DNA of 64,000 nucleotides from Pseudoclavibacter sp. CFCC 11306 (GTDB lineage Bacteria; Actinomycetota; Actinomycetes; Actinomycetales; Microbacteriaceae), in NCBI RefSeq assembly GCF_008831235.1, contig NZ_WBKF01000002.1, forward strand, positions 248,001 through 312,000, read 5' to 3'. This document shows positions 1 to 7,892 of the stretch, piece after piece; position 1 is the first letter of the stretch, and each line of letters starts with the position of its first letter. A model generated the notes under the pieces. That model was not told the origin of the DNA, did no database searches, and worked only from the letters and a program-made list of their open reading frames with translations. The position numbers and the translations under genes are program-made.

Positions 1-288
1 GAGGTCACCGCTGCCGCTCCCGTCGCCGTGGCTGCTGCCCCGGCTGCCGGCGGCGACGCCGAGGCTGCTGAAGAGAAGACTGAGTTCGACGTCGTTCTCG
101 AGGCTGCTGGCGACAAGAAGATCCAGGTCATCAAGGCTGTTCGCGCCCTGACCAGCCTGGGCCTGGGCGAGGCCAAGGCTCTCGTCGACGGCGCTCCTGC
201 GACCGTTCTCGAGGCTGCCAACAAGGAGACCGCCGAGAAGGCCAAGGCCGACATCGAGGCTGCAGGCGGCAAGGTCACCCTCAAGTGA
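1..288 (+). CDS. rplL: 50S ribosomal protein L7/L12, C-terminal part (5' truncated)
   Basis: This is the stalk protein of the large ribosomal subunit, which recruits translation GTPases. The reading frame is open from base 1, so the gene begins before the window; 95 residues are visible against a family length of about 125-130. The visible part covers the Ala-rich hinge (about residues 5-25) and the C-terminal domain with the typical KTEFDVVL start, the KIQVIKAVR helix and the [10 protein letters not shown] motif, ending in GGKVTLK. The in-frame GTG at 28 should not be taken as the start, because the frame continues upstream in the hinge sequence. A strong terminator follows about 100 bases downstream. 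Confidence 0.97.
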   Translation, partial: EVTAAAPVAVAAAPAAGGDAEAAEEKTEFDVVLEAAGDKKIQVIKAVRALTSLGLGEAKALVDGAPATVLEAANKETAEKAKADIEAAGGKVTLK

Positions 289-388
289 GTCGATCGCTCG
301 ACTGAGTGAGCGGCCGTCTTCGGTCGCCTGCACACAGCGAGCGTCGGTGACGAGCCGGGTCTGATCCCGATCTGAGCCGAACCCCTGA

Positions 389-434
389 AAGACCGCCCGG
401 ACCTGTCATTCGTGACAGTGCTCCGGGCGGTCTT
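389..434 (+). terminator. Rho-independent terminator after rplL
   Basis: A 13-bp arm (389-401, AAGACCGCCCGGA) pairs with its exact complement at 422-434, and an inner stem CTGTCA/TGACAG closes a TTCG loop. The result is one long, nearly continuous hairpin that ends in TCTTCTCT. It separates rplL from the next promoter. Confidence 0.85.
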
Positions 435-500
435 CTCTGTCTACTGGCAGAGGCGTCTGCGGTGCAGAGTTCGCCGGCGACGACAGATGCTCGCCCGGCC

Positions 501-506
501 TAGACT
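501..506 (+). promoter_or_regulatory. Likely -10 box (TAGACT) of the metB-like gene
   Basis: TAGACT lies 34 bases before the ATG at 541 and just after the rplL terminator. The same hexamer recurs before several genes in this window. I see no convincing -35 element. Confidence 0.45.
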
Positions 507-540
507 GGCAGGGCATGATCTTCCGAGCACAGGAGCGCAG

Positions 541-1737
541 ATGGCACAGCACGCTGAGGGATTCTTCGACAATCGCGAACGATTCCGAGACGCCGACATG
601 GCGACGCGCGCTGTGCACGTGGGGCTCGACCCCGACAAAGAGACCGGGTCGGTCGTGCCGCCCATCTACCAGACGTCGACGTATGTGCAGGACGGCATCG
701 GGCACGGACGCCACGGCTATGAGTACGGCCGCATGAGCAACCCGACTCGCGACGCCCTGCAGGTGAGTCTCGCCTCGCTCGAGAACGGCGCAGCGGCGTT
801 GAGCTTCAGCTCTGGGCTGGCAGCCGAAGACGCCCTGCTGCGCACACTGCTGAAGCCGGGAGACACCGTGGTCAGCGGCAACGACGTCTACGGCGGCACG
901 CATCGTCTGATCGCGAAGATCTGGGGCGAATGGGGCGTGCACTCAGTCGAGACCGATCTCTCTGACGTCGACCTCGCCCGCGGCGTGATCGAAGAGGCCC
1001 AGCCGCGCGTGGTCTGGATCGAGACACCGACGAACCCCATGATGCAGATCAGCGACGTTGCCGCACTCGCCGAGATCGCCCATCAGTCGGGCGCTCTGGT
1101 GGTCGTCGACAACACCTTCGCATCGCCCGTGCTGCAGCAGCCCATCAGCTTGGGCGCCGACTTCGTCGTGCACTCCACGACGAAGTACCTGGGCGGGCAC
1201 TCCGACGTGGTCGGAGGTGCGGTGGTTCTCGCCACGGACGAGTACGAAGACCGGCTCTGGTTCAGCCAGTACGCTCTGGGCGCGATCTCGTCGCCCTTCG
1301 ACTGCTGGCTCACACTGCGCGGCATCAAGACGCTCGGCGTGCGTGTGCAGCGCCACTCCGAGAACGCGCAGCAGCTCGCCGAATGGCTGTCATCGCATCC
1401 CAAGATCGAGCAGGCCTTCTATCCGGGGCTGCCCAGCCACCCCGGCCACGACGTCGCGGCGAAGCAGATGCACGGTGGCTTCGGCGGCATGGTCTCGGTG
1501 GCCGTCGCCGGCGGCGAGCAGGCTGCCCGCACCTTCGCCGAGAGCACGAAGCTGTTCGTGCTCGGCGAGAGTCTCGGCGGTGTCGAGTCGCTGATCAACT
1601 ATCCGTCAGAGATGACCCATGCGTCGGTCAAGGGCACGCCCCTCGCGGTGCCGCTGAACGTCGTGCGCCTCTCGGTCGGCATCGAGGGCGTCGACGACCT
1701 GCAGGCCGATCTCTCCCAGGCGCTCGACCAGATCTGA
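541..1737 (+). CDS. metB: Cystathionine gamma-synthase / Cys-Met metabolism PLP enzyme
   Basis: This is a fold-type I PLP enzyme of trans-sulfuration; the actinobacterial relatives condense an activated homoserine with cysteine to cystathionine on the way to methionine. The protein has 398 residues, the usual length. The PLP lysine is K215 in HSTTKYLGGHSD, the YEYGRMSNPTR substrate/cofactor segment is at 60-70, and the SSGLAA loop and DNTFASP motif are present. The start at 541 is chosen because GGAG (532-535) is spaced five bases from the ATG; a later in-frame ATG at 598 lacks such a site. The gene stands alone between the rplL terminator and a convergent exporter gene. A gamma-lyase or O-acetylhomoserine sulfhydrylase role cannot be excluded from sequence alone. 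Confidence 0.9.
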   Translation: MAQHAEGFFDNRERFRDADMATRAVHVGLDPDKETGSVVPPIYQTSTYVQDGIGHGRHGYEYGRMSNPTRDALQVSLASLENGAAALSFSSGLAAEDALLRTLLKPGDTVVSGNDVYGGTHRLIAKIWGEWGVHSVETDLSDVDLARGVIEEAQPRVVWIETPTNPMMQISDVAALAEIAHQSGALVVVDNTFASPVLQQPISLGADFVVHSTTKYLGGHSDVVGGAVVLATDEYEDRLWFSQYALGAISSPFDCWLTLRGIKTLGVRVQRHSENAQQLAEWLSSHPKIEQAFYPGLPSHPGHDVAAKQMHGGFGGMVSVAVAGGEQAARTFAESTKLFVLGESLGGVESLINYPSEMTHASVKGTPLAVPLNVVRLSVGIEGVDDLQADLSQALDQI

Positions 1738-1767
1738 TCGGCTCGAGCCCGGTCTCGACCGCCGTCT

Positions 1768-2760
1768 CTATCGCCGCCGCACATCAGGCAGCGCAGACAG
1801 TGCGATGGCGCCGAACGTGAGCACGGCGCCGCCGATCGCTGCGAACGAGACGCCGGCCGTCGACGTCGGCCAGACCCAGTCGAGCAGCAGCGAGCCGAGC
1901 AGCTGACCGCCGATCGCGGCGATCGTGAAGCGCAGCACGCCGATGCGTGGCACCATATGCGCACCTGTGAAGATGAAGACGATGCCCATGGCACCGCCGA
2001 GGTACATCCACCACACGCTTGGCAGCTGCGGCACGATTGCCAGCCCGCGCGAGGTGCGTTCGATCAGCGTGACGACGAGCAGGGCGACGCTGCCGGCCAC
2101 GAAGTTCATGTAGGTCGCGCTGAACGGCGCCTTGGTCATCGAGGCGATGCGCCCGTTCATGGCCTGCTGAAACCCGCTGAGAATGCCGGCGCTCAGCGGC
2201 AGCAGCGCGGTGAGCAGCATCGTGCCGACGGCGAGCCCGGCGGGAATGCTGCCTGACACCGACCACACCACCGCCACGATGGTGACGGCGGCAGAGATGA
2301 CTCGCATGGGCGTCAGGGGCTGTCTCCGGTCGGACAGAAAGCCGAATCGGTCGACGAGCAGCCCGCTCACGGTCTGCCCCGCGATCAGAGAGATCATGAA
2401 CAGCGCCACGCCGAACACCCCCACGCTGATGCTCTGCGCGATCACCAGCCACGCACCCAGCGCGCCGGCCACGATGAGCCACGGCTGCATCCGTCGACTG
2501 CGGATCGCCGCCCACAGCGCACTGAGCGCACGCCGGTTGCCGGGCAGCACCAGCAGTACCGTCAGCAGCACGAATCCCGACCCGAAGCTCACGAACGCCG
2601 CGAAGACGGGGTCGCTGATCTCGCTGGCCAGGGCGCCGTTCATGCGGGACTGCACGGGCATGGTCAGGCCTGCGGCAACGGTGATCAGGGCGTCGAGAAC
2701 CAGCCGTGCTCGCGATGGTGCGGCGGGCGGCGTGGTCGATGGCGTGCCGGGGGATGCCAT
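1768..2760 (-). CDS. DMT-superfamily transporter, YdcZ (DUF606) type, two-repeat form
   Basis: This is an integral membrane protein of 330 residues with about ten hydrophobic segments. YdcZ family members usually have one five-helix repeat of about 150 residues. Here the protein contains two: each half carries a Q-x(1,2)-MNG motif (QSRMNGALAS in the N-terminal half, QQAMNGRIAS in the C-terminal half) followed by FVSFGSG-like or MNFVAGS-like helices. The substrate is unknown; relatives are small-molecule exporters. The ATG at 2760 has an AGGAGC ribosome site at the right distance. It lies downstream of a convergent metB-like gene and behind the GH30-MFS pair, with a gap of 95 bases, so it may have its own promoter. 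Confidence 0.8.
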   Translation of the reverse strand: MASPGTPSTTPPAAPSRARLVLDALITVAAGLTMPVQSRMNGALASEISDPVFAAFVSFGSGFVLLTVLLVLPGNRRALSALWAAIRSRRMQPWLIVAGALGAWLVIAQSISVGVFGVALFMISLIAGQTVSGLLVDRFGFLSDRRQPLTPMRVISAAVTIVAVVWSVSGSIPAGLAVGTMLLTALLPLSAGILSGFQQAMNGRIASMTKAPFSATYMNFVAGSVALLVVTLIERTSRGLAIVPQLPSVWWMYLGGAMGIVFIFTGAHMVPRIGVLRFTIAAIGGQLLGSLLLDWVWPTSTAGVSFAAIGGAVLTFGAIALSALPDVRRR

Positions 2761-2855
2761 GGGAGCTCCTGTTCACTGCGTCGGGGCACCGTGAAGAACG
2801 CTCGCAGTCTCGTGCCCGGTGGCACGTGGCCGCGGGGACGTTCATACGGTCGTGG

Positions 2856-4265
2856 TCAGCGCGCGACGTGCACCCTGGTGAAGAGCACGAGCCCGACCAG
2901 CAGCACTGCCGCGATGCCCAAGATACCCCAGATCTGCGCACCGAGCAGTGCGACGGTCACACTGAACGCGGCCGGTGCCAGAAAGCTCACCGCGCGGCCG
3001 GTGGTGGCGTAGAGCCCGAAGATCTCGCCGTGGCGCCCAGCCGGGGTGATCGAGGTGAGGAACGAGCGCGACGCCGACTGCACCGGCCCCACGAACACGC
3101 ACATCAGCATGCCGAAGATCCAGAAGAAGGTCTTGCCGCCGCCCGAGGTCAGCAGTGTGAGCAGCGCCGCGGCGATCATGCCGATCAGCGAGACTGTGAT
3201 CAGCACGCGGGGCCCGACGCGGTCTTCGACCATTCCCAGCAGCATCGTGGCGATGCCAGAGACCACATTCGCGGCGATCGCGAAGACGATGACCTCGCTG
3301 CTCGAGAAGCCGAAGGTGCCGGCCGCGAGCACGCCGCCGAAGGTGAAGACCCCGGCGAGGCCGTCGCGGTAGACGGCGCTTGCGATGAGAAAGACGAGAG
3401 TGCTGCGCGCGCTGCGCCAGAGTCGTGCGATGGTGCGGCCGAGCTCGCGGTAGACGCCGAAGAACGAGGTGTGCGTGCCGGATGCGCGGGCCGGCTCGGG
3501 CAGCCCGTCTCTCTGCAGCAGCGTGGGCAGGGCGAAGACGGCGAACCACAGCGCGGCGAGCAGCGCGACGGCGCGGTAGCGGGTGCCGTTCTCGTCGCCG
3601 ACGCCGAACCAGCCGACCTCCGGGTTGATGAAACCGACCAGCACGATGGCGAGCAGCACGATGCCGCCGATGTAGCCCATGCCCCAGCCGATGCCCGACA
3701 CCCGGCCCACGTCTTTGGGCGACGAGACGCCGGGCAGCAGCGCGTTGTACTCGGCACTGGCCAGCTCGAAGAAGATGTTGCCGACGGCGATCAGCGCGAT
3801 GCCGAAGAACAGCCAGTCGGGGTCGGGCTGCACGAACCACATCGCGATCATGCAGATCACGGTGCCGAAGGTCGTGATGCCGAGGTTGCGGCGGCGATTG
3901 CCCGACTCGTCGGAGCGGTGCCCGAGCACCGGCGCGAGCAGGGCGACGACCAGCCCGGCCAGAGACAGGCCCAGACCGAGCCAGGAGGAGTGCTGCGCCA
4001 GAATGGCCTCGACCTGGTCGATGGCGGGGCTCGACGTGAGACCGGCGGCTTTGTCAGCGTTGCGGTGGTCGACGAGCGTGTGGTCGCCGATGAAGGCGGT
4101 GCTGGTCAGCCAGACGGTGTACACGAAGGTCGTGGTCACCGCGTTGAACGCTGCGGAGCCCCAATCCCACGATGCCCAGCGCAGGATGCGACCTCGTGTC
4201 GGCGGGATCGTTGCGGTTGCGGTTGCGGCCGCGTTGCCGTCGGCGCGGTGCAGATCGTTCGACAT
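2856..4265 (-). CDS. MFS transporter, UMF1 / Atg22-like family
   Basis: This is a 12-helix major facilitator of 469 residues. The N-terminal WDWGSAAFNAVTTTFVYTVWLT segment and the loop AP-x-LGHRSD (a variant of the MFS motif A between helices 2 and 3) are typical of the UMF1 family, whose yeast member Atg22 exports vacuolar amino acids. The substrate in bacteria is mostly unknown. The ATG at 4265-4263 shares its A with the TGA stop of the glycosidase gene upstream (TGATG), so translation is probably coupled; a GTG three bases earlier is an alternative. The coupling suggests it carries a substrate or product of the glycosidase, for example a small glycoside. That is inference. Confidence 0.82.
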   Translation of the reverse strand: MSNDLHRADGNAAATATATIPPTRGRILRWASWDWGSAAFNAVTTTFVYTVWLTSTAFIGDHTLVDHRNADKAAGLTSSPAIDQVEAILAQHSSWLGLGLSLAGLVVALLAPVLGHRSDESGNRRRNLGITTFGTVICMIAMWFVQPDPDWLFFGIALIAVGNIFFELASAEYNALLPGVSSPKDVGRVSGIGWGMGYIGGIVLLAIVLVGFINPEVGWFGVGDENGTRYRAVALLAALWFAVFALPTLLQRDGLPEPARASGTHTSFFGVYRELGRTIARLWRSARSTLVFLIASAVYRDGLAGVFTFGGVLAAGTFGFSSSEVIVFAIAANVVSGIATMLLGMVEDRVGPRVLITVSLIGMIAAALLTLLTSGGGKTFFWIFGMLMCVFVGPVQSASRSFLTSITPAGRHGEIFGLYATTGRAVSFLAPAAFSVTVALLGAQIWGILGIAAVLLVGLVLFTRVHVAR

Positions 4266-5803
4266 CACTGCAGACTAATGGCCCGAGGTGAACGAGAGAT
4301 GACCATAGTGACCGTGTCACCCGGATCGAGTGAGAGTTCGGCATGCCAGCCCGAGACGGCGATCGTCGTCGTGCGTCGCTCACGGGCGTCGCTGGCGACG
4401 ATCAGGACGAGCGAGTCGTCGGGGTTCTGAAAGGCGGCGTTGAGCGTGTACCCGGTCTCGTGCCCGGTGGAGGTGAGGCATCGCGCCCCGGGCCGTACGG
4501 CACTGAGGTGGGCGAGGCTGTAGTAGCCCACGTTGCGCTGGACGGTCGTCTCTCTGTTGCCTGCCGGGTTCGTCTGCCGGGAGGCGATCACACCGACCAC
4601 ACCCTCCATCTGCGAGCCGTGGCGTTGGCCGGGAACCGCGCCCGGCCCGAGGAACGGGCCGCCGTGGCCGTCCAGAGCAAGGTTCCAGTAAGTGATCGAC
4701 TCCGCCCAGTTGCGCGTCGCTCCGAGGGCGATCATCCGCATGTGCCAGCGCAGGTCGTGCGCGATCGGCTGGGCGAGCAGCGTCTTCGGATCGCGAAACG
4801 AGGTGATCTCGGTCAGATGGGTGCTGCGCTTGGGGAACGCACGGTGCACGACGCTCTGAGCATCGGGTTCGCCTTTGTACCCGTGCCAGGCCGTGCCGTC
4901 GAGAAAGCGGCCGGCCGCCGGATCGCCGAGCAGTCGCAGCACCTTGGGTGTGGCATCCCAGTTGTGGTCGTGGGCGAGCAGCCGGGTGCGCACCGACGAG
5001 GCGGCCAGGGCCGGCCCGAGGTGGTCGGCGATGAGCCGAATCTGATCGTGCACGCTCATCACCATGCCGGGATACCCCGGTGCAAGACCGGGCTCGTTCT
5101 GCAGAGTCAGCAGGTCGACGGGATGCCCCAGCTCGGCCATGCGCTCGCAGTAGCGCACGAGGTAGTTCGCATAGTCGCCGAAGTGGCGGCGATCAAGCCG
5201 GCTGCGCCGGCCGAGCCAGGTGAGCCACGGGCGTGCGGTGCGCCTGGCGAGTCCCGGACCCAACCGACCGAACATGGTGGGTCGAGTCTTCATCCACGGT
5301 GGTGCCGACCAGGGCGATGCGATCAGGCGCAGGTCGGGCTGGATGCTGCGGATCTCGTCGAGCAGCGGCACGATGCGTCGTTCGTCGTGTCGCAGCGTGA
5401 ACGCACCGGGCCGAGGCTCGTAGTTGTAGAGGCTGCTCGAGAAGTCGCTCGAACCGATCGTGAGACGCAGTGTGGTGAGCCCCAGCGAGCTGAGCCCCAG
5501 TGCGGTGGTGTCTCGTGTGGTGGCGTCCCGCGTGGCGAACAGCTCGCGCAGCAGCGCGCTGCGGTCCGGCGCAGGCATCGTCGAGAGCACCTCGGCCGAA
5601 GCGTCGGTCAGAGCCGCGCCGAATCCGAGGATGCGCTGGCGTGGCGAGTCGGCGTCGATGACGATCGCGTGGTCGGGAACGAACGCGCCGCGCTGCCAGC
5701 GCAGGTCGGCGGCGATGCCGGCTGTGGCATCCGCATACAGGCGTGTGCCGTCGCCGGAGGACACTCGCGCCGCGAGCAGCTCGGGCGGCTGGTCTGGGAG
5801 CAT
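4265..5803 (-). CDS. Glycoside hydrolase family 30 (glucosylceramidase-like)
   Basis: This is a retaining glycosidase of the clan A (beta/alpha)8 fold with the side beta-domain typical of GH30. The protein has 512 residues. The substrate-binding loop IASPWSAPPWMK (161-172) is diagnostic for the family. The acid/base Glu is E237 in LTLQNEP, and E332 in HLTEITSF sits where the nucleophile is expected. The C-terminal 100 residues form a beta-sandwich with VGYYSLAHLS. No signal peptide is seen, so it probably acts in the cytosol on an imported substrate, in line with its coupling to the MFS gene. A TACGCT box seven bases before the ATG, with no Shine-Dalgarno site, suggests a leaderless transcript. 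Confidence 0.88.
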   Translation of the reverse strand: MLPDQPPELLAARVSSGDGTRLYADATAGIAADLRWQRGAFVPDHAIVIDADSPRQRILGFGAALTDASAEVLSTMPAPDRSALLRELFATRDATTRDTTALGLSSLGLTTLRLTIGSSDFSSSLYNYEPRPGAFTLRHDERRIVPLLDEIRSIQPDLRLIASPWSAPPWMKTRPTMFGRLGPGLARRTARPWLTWLGRRSRLDRRHFGDYANYLVRYCERMAELGHPVDLLTLQNEPGLAPGYPGMVMSVHDQIRLIADHLGPALAASSVRTRLLAHDHNWDATPKVLRLLGDPAAGRFLDGTAWHGYKGEPDAQSVVHRAFPKRSTHLTEITSFRDPKTLLAQPIAHDLRWHMRMIALGATRNWAESITYWNLALDGHGGPFLGPGAVPGQRHGSQMEGVVGVIASRQTNPAGNRETTVQRNVGYYSLAHLSAVRPGARCLTSTGHETGYTLNAAFQNPDDSLVLIVASDARERRTTTIAVSGWHAELSLDPGDTVTMVISRSPRAISLQ

Positions 5804-5810
5804 GAGTCTC

Positions 5811-5820
5811 AGCGTAGTCT
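5811..5820. promoter_or_regulatory. Shared symmetric -10 region for the divergent GH30 and fusion genes
   Basis: The 10-mer AGCGTAGTCT reads TAGTCT on the plus strand (5815-5820), six bases before the GTG at 5827. On the minus strand it reads TACGCT (5816-5811), seven bases before the ATG at 5803. Only 23 bases separate the two coding regions, so both promoters must overlap and each transcript would start at its start codon. Confidence 0.55.
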
Positions 5821-5826
5821 GGCAGA

Positions 5827-7800
5827 GTGCTGAACATCGATCTTCATCCCGATCTCACGTTGGTCGTCTCGGAGGTGCGTGACGGCACCATGAAAGCCGC
5901 AGCTCCCGGTGCGAACGGCGACGACGCCCAGACATGGGCTGAGGCACGGCGAAACCGACGTGCACTGCTGCGTCAGGCCGGTCTCGACCCCGAGCGCGCG
6001 GCCTACGTGCGCATCTCCTACGATCGATCCGACTTCTGCGAGTATCGCGAGGTCGACGAGGCGACTGCCGACGGCGCGGGCGACGAACGAGACGCGACCC
6101 GCCACGAGACGATCAGCGCTCGGTTCGCGGATGACGCGCCCATCGCCTGCGACGCGCTCGCCACCGGGCTGCCAGGCACACCGCTGCTGCTGCCGGTCGC
6201 CGATTGTATGCCGGTCGTGGCATATGACCCTGAGCATGAGGTGGTCGCGCTGACGCATCTCGGTCGTCACAGCGTCGAACAGCTGGGCGGGCAGCGCACG
6301 GTCGAGTGGATGCAGCGGCGGTTCCGCAGCGACCCTGCTCAGCTGGTCGTGTGGCTGGGGCCGTCGCCGAACGGTCAGAGCTACCCGCTGCATGCGCTGG
6401 GTGATCGGTCGTTCGCCGAAGTGGTGCCGCAGCAGCTGCGCGATGCCGGGGTGAAGCGGCGCCATATCGTCGCGAGCGGCATCGACACGGTGAGCGATGC
6501 GCGGTTCTTCTCGCACAGCGAGTTTCTGGCCGGGCGGCAGCCGGTGGACGGACGCTATGCGGTGGCCGTCGCGCTGCACGGCAGGTCGGCGTCCGGGAGC
6601 ATCGAGGCCGGGCAGTCGGGGCAGGCCGGGCAGCTTGGGCGATCCGGGCAGGCTGCGGACGGTGCGTCAGAGGTCTCTCAGCCGCCGGCTGCCGAGCCGC
6701 ACCGGGTCACGACCGTCGTCGCCGACGGGCTTGTCGAGGAGGGCGTGATCAGGGCGGGGGAGTGCACGGCGCTCAGCGGTCTCTCGGCCGACCCGGCGCA
6801 TCCCGGGCTGCTCTATGCGGTGAACGACGACTCGGTCGGACTCACCCGTGTGTTCACGCTCGACGCGACCAAGACGCCGGTCGAGGCCGTCGCGGCGCTG
6901 ACCGTGACGCAGGCTGACGGGTCGCCGGCGCATCTTGACGTCGAGGGCGTCTTCGCACGGCCGCAGGGCGGGTTCTGGCTGGCCGACGAGGGCGCGACCG
7001 GGCCGGGCAACGCCGTGCACAGAGTCGATGCCGAGGGGCGCATCCGTGCGACGGTGCGTCTGCCCGAGGCGGTCTCGCGTCACATGGGCAAATGGGGGTT
7101 CGAGGGGGTCACGGCGTTCACCGACCCACGTGGTCAGGAGTGGCTGTTCGTCGTGATTCAGCGGCCGCTCTGGAAAGCCCCGGCGGCGAAGCCTCGTGAG
7201 GTGGGCGTCGACGGCCCCGACGTGATCCGCATCGGCTGCCTTCGTGTGGATGCTGCGCTGGGCGGCACATGCGGCGCGGGTGATGACGCCGACGGCGTGG
7301 GCGATGACGGTGGCGTGAGCGATGAGAGAGGTTCGTCGGATGCCGCATGGAGCTGGCACGGCTACGGCCTCGACCCGGCGTCGGATCGCAAGAACGACTG
7401 GGTCGGAGTCTCTGAGATATCGGTTGCCATGGTCACCGGTGAGGGTGGGTTCGCCGACGACCTCGGCTGTCGTGTCACGCTGGTGCTCGCCGAACGCGAT
7501 AAGCAAGAAGGCGACCGTGCGCGCACGAAACGCATCTATGCGGTCGATCTGGAGCATCCGGGGCAGGTGACGACCGACAGCGCCGGCAGTCTGGTGCCGA
7601 TCACCGTGCCGGTGACGAAGCGGCTCGTGGCCGATCTGCTGCCGTGGCTGCGCGAACCGGGCGGACAGGTGCAGGAGAAGCTCGAGGGCGTCACAGTCGA
7701 TGCTCGCGGGCGGCTCTTCGCGCTGACCGACAACGCAGGCGACAGCCATGCGCCCTGCGCGACGGTGTTCGTCGATCTGGGTGTGCGCGACTTTGGCTGA
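5827..7800 (+). CDS. Fusion of a PgeF/YfiH laccase-like domain with an esterase-like phytase domain
   Basis: The protein has 657 residues in two parts. Residues about 5-250 match the Cu-oxidase_4 (YfiH/PgeF, purine nucleoside or peptidoglycan-edit) family: VADCMPVV with C127, THLGRHS with H144, and FFSHSEFLAGRQPVDGRYAVA at the end. The family's first zinc/copper-ligand His (in QVHG) has no counterpart; the segment reads YVRISYDRSDF. A Gly/Gln/Ser-rich linker (about 252-292) joins a second domain (about 300-655) that resembles the esterase-like phytase family (LSGLSADPAHPGLLYAVND near the start, EKLEGVTVDARGRLFALTDN near the end). That domain is usually exported, but no signal peptide is present here. 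GTG start is leaderless (TAGTCT plus six bases). Domain names are confident for the N-terminal part and moderate for the C-terminal part; the joint function is unknown. Confidence 0.78.
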   Translation: MLNIDLHPDLTLVVSEVRDGTMKAAAPGANGDDAQTWAEARRNRRALLRQAGLDPERAAYVRISYDRSDFCEYREVDEATADGAGDERDATRHETISARFADDAPIACDALATGLPGTPLLLPVADCMPVVAYDPEHEVVALTHLGRHSVEQLGGQRTVEWMQRRFRSDPAQLVVWLGPSPNGQSYPLHALGDRSFAEVVPQQLRDAGVKRRHIVASGIDTVSDARFFSHSEFLAGRQPVDGRYAVAVALHGRSASGSIEAGQSGQAGQLGRSGQAADGASEVSQPPAAEPHRVTTVVADGLVEEGVIRAGECTALSGLSADPAHPGLLYAVNDDSVGLTRVFTLDATKTPVEAVAALTVTQADGSPAHLDVEGVFARPQGGFWLADEGATGPGNAVHRVDAEGRIRATVRLPEAVSRHMGKWGFEGVTAFTDPRGQEWLFVVIQRPLWKAPAAKPREVGVDGPDVIRIGCLRVDAALGGTCGAGDDADGVGDDGGVSDERGSSDAAWSWHGYGLDPASDRKNDWVGVSEISVAMVTGEGGFADDLGCRVTLVLAERDKQEGDRARTKRIYAVDLEHPGQVTTDSAGSLVPITVPVTKRLVADLLPWLREPGGQVQEKLEGVTVDARGRLFALTDNAGDSHAPCATVFVDLGVRDFG

Positions 7801-7880
7801 CCGCGACTGTGGCTGAGCGTGGCTTTGGCGTGTAGGGCAGGGCTCGGCACGGGTGGTGCCGCAATGTCGGTGGGTGCTGT

Positions 7881-7886
7881 CAGACT
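7881..7886 (+). promoter_or_regulatory. Possible leaderless -10 box (CAGACT) of the HNH gene
   Basis: CAGACT is followed by six bases and the ATG at 7893, the same spacing as other start-proximal boxes here. The first base deviates from TAnnnT. Confidence 0.3.
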
Positions 7887-7892
7887 CTGACC

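Noticed and set aside
2811-2826. Small hairpin CGTGCC-CGGT-GGCACG upstream of the YdcZ gene
   Set aside because: Six base pairs without a U run, in GC-rich sequence, is not enough to call a terminator or operator.
2706-4430. 574-codon open frame on the plus strand, opposite the MFS gene
   Set aside because: It is a shadow of strong third-position G/C bias in the minus-strand gene. The product is rich in Glu/Gln/Arg/Ala with no domain, and the opposite strand has a complete MFS protein.
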